Translations under genes and position numbers: made by a program
NCBI RefSeq assembly: GCF_002694385.1
Contig: NZ_NZMB01000005.1
Coordinates: 92,682-156,681 of the forward strand
Source: Sneathiella sp.
GTDB taxonomy: Bacteria; Pseudomonadota; Alphaproteobacteria; Sneathiellales; Sneathiellaceae
Direction: 5' to 3'
DNA length: 64,000 bases
The notes under the pieces: model-generated
Database searches by the model: none
The model's input: only the letters and a program-made list of their open reading frames with translations
Told to the model about the DNA's origin: nothing
Part shown: positions 63,464 through 64,000 of the stretch, one piece after another
Position numbering within the stretch: position 1 is the first letter of the stretch
Layout: every line of letters begins with the position of its first letter

Positions 63464-64000
63464 TCAGACAATCTTGTTCAGCACCGGCGAGCCATTCTGG
63501 ATCCGGCGGCAGTTTTCTTCGATGACGACAAGGCTGCGGTCAATCGTTTGTGGTGTCAGCCAGGCAATATGCGGCGTCATGACAACCGTGGGAAAATCCG
63601 CCAGCGGTCCGGTATCGATTTTCGGCTCGATCTCGAAAACATCGAGCCCGGCGCCTGCAATCCTCCCCGTCGCGAGGGCGGCGGCCAGCGCGGTTTCATC
63701 GATGAGTTCGCCGCGCGCCGTATTGACAACAATCGCCCCGGGTTTGATGCGTCCGATGGTTTTACGGTTGAGAATATGATGGGTTTCGGGTGTTGCGGGA
63801 ATATGCAGCGAGAGAATATCGCTGCTTTCCAGCAATTCATCAAATGAGCGGGCCCGCGCCGCGGCATTCGTCTTGACGGACCGGCTCCAGTATTGCACGT
63901 CGGCGCCAAGGGCCTTGAGCAGCGGCGCCAGCCTTTCGCCAACCGCGCCGTAACCGACAAGGCCGACAGTGCTGCCGTTGATTTCGCCAATGGCTTCCGC
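63464..64000 (-). CDS. D-2-hydroxyacid dehydrogenase, C-terminal part (cut by window edge)
   Basis: The frame is open from the stop at 63464 to the right edge, so the N-terminal part lies outside. The NAD-binding GLVGYGAVGERLAPLLKALG is encoded at about 63907-63966. The catalytic Arg (TARGELID), Glu (DVFEIEP) and His (MTPHIAWLTPQT) are all present. The family reduces 2-oxoacids or oxidises D-2-hydroxyacids (glyoxylate/hydroxypyruvate reductase, phosphoglycerate dehydrogenase). It is upstream of the LacI gene on the same strand. Confidence 0.9.
   Translation of the reverse strand, partial: AEAIGEINGSTVGLVGYGAVGERLAPLLKALGADVQYWSRSVKTNAAARARSFDELLESSDILSLHIPATPETHHILNRKTIGRIKPGAIVVNTARGELIDETALAAALATGRIAGAGLDVFEIEPKIDTGPLADFPTVVMTPHIAWLTPQTIDRSLVVIEENCRRIQNGSPVLNKIV

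Noticed and set aside
1..64000. tRNA, rRNA, CRISPR, insertion sequence or prophage signals
   Set aside because: No cloverleaf-like sequence, regularly spaced repeats, transposase, integrase or target-site duplications were noticed on reading both strands by eye.

Overview
The window reads as a chromosomal stretch of a heterotrophic alphaproteobacterium, probably marine. This is judged from three TRAP transporters (one TAXI type with a fused permease), the long Pseudomonas/alphaproteobacterial-type isocitrate lyase, paired ScfR/RamB-like regulators beside the glyoxylate and methylcitrate genes, and many CaiB/BaiF CoA-transferases. The genus cannot be fixed from sequence alone. No tRNA, rRNA, insertion sequence, CRISPR array or phage gene was seen. 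Genes are tightly packed and base composition looks even throughout.

Layout. (1) 1-2792: end of a TonB-dependent receptor, a YddA/SbmA-type ABC exporter and a ChaN-like haem/iron protein. (2) 2849-12102: two paralogous XRE-ScfR/RamB regulators frame isocitrate lyase (aceA); the second is divergent from a thioesterase-prpD-prpC-prpB methylcitrate operon. An almost perfect RamB/PrpR-type box (tandem AAACTTTGC) lies in that divergent promoter. (3) 12580-16607: a DctPQM TRAP transporter plus a LysR regulator. (4) 16746-24117: a class I cytochrome P450 system (ferredoxin reductase, ferredoxin and P450) with an aldehyde dehydrogenase, an Ltp2-like thiolase/DUF35 pair and a CoA-transferase. (5) 25570-35579: a GntR-controlled module with a CoA-transferase, two acyl-CoA carboxyltransferase subunits, a 73-residue biotin carrier, a TAXI TRAP transporter and a biotin carboxylase. 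(6) 35937-44663: CoA-transferase, crotonase, Rieske oxygenase, DctPQM TRAP, Rieske reductase, a degenerate crotonase and a convergent GntR regulator. (7) 45347-55455: amidohydrolase, a DszB-like desulfinase homologue, RidA, homogentisate dioxygenase, a sulfonate/nitrate-type ABC importer, fumarylacetoacetase, a flavin aromatic hydroxylase and MarR. (8) 55623-64000: YeiH-type putative sulfate exporter, K+/H+ antiporter, P-type ATPase, TSUP sulfite-exporter-like protein, LacI regulator and a D-2-hydroxyacid dehydrogenase cut by the window edge.

Together the genes look like several catabolic islands. Each has its own importer, CoA-activation step, redox chemistry and regulator, and they feed propionyl-CoA, acetyl-CoA or fumarate/acetoacetate into the methylcitrate and glyoxylate routes encoded at the left end. 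The most promising unexplored system is island 7. A cytoplasmic protein that looks like an ABC solute-binding protein carries the Cys/His/Arg signature of the aryl-sulfinate desulfinase DszB. It sits in one operon with an ABC importer and homogentisate ring cleavage, and is followed by a sulfate-exporter-family gene. Islands 5 and 6 are also pathways I cannot match to a described route.
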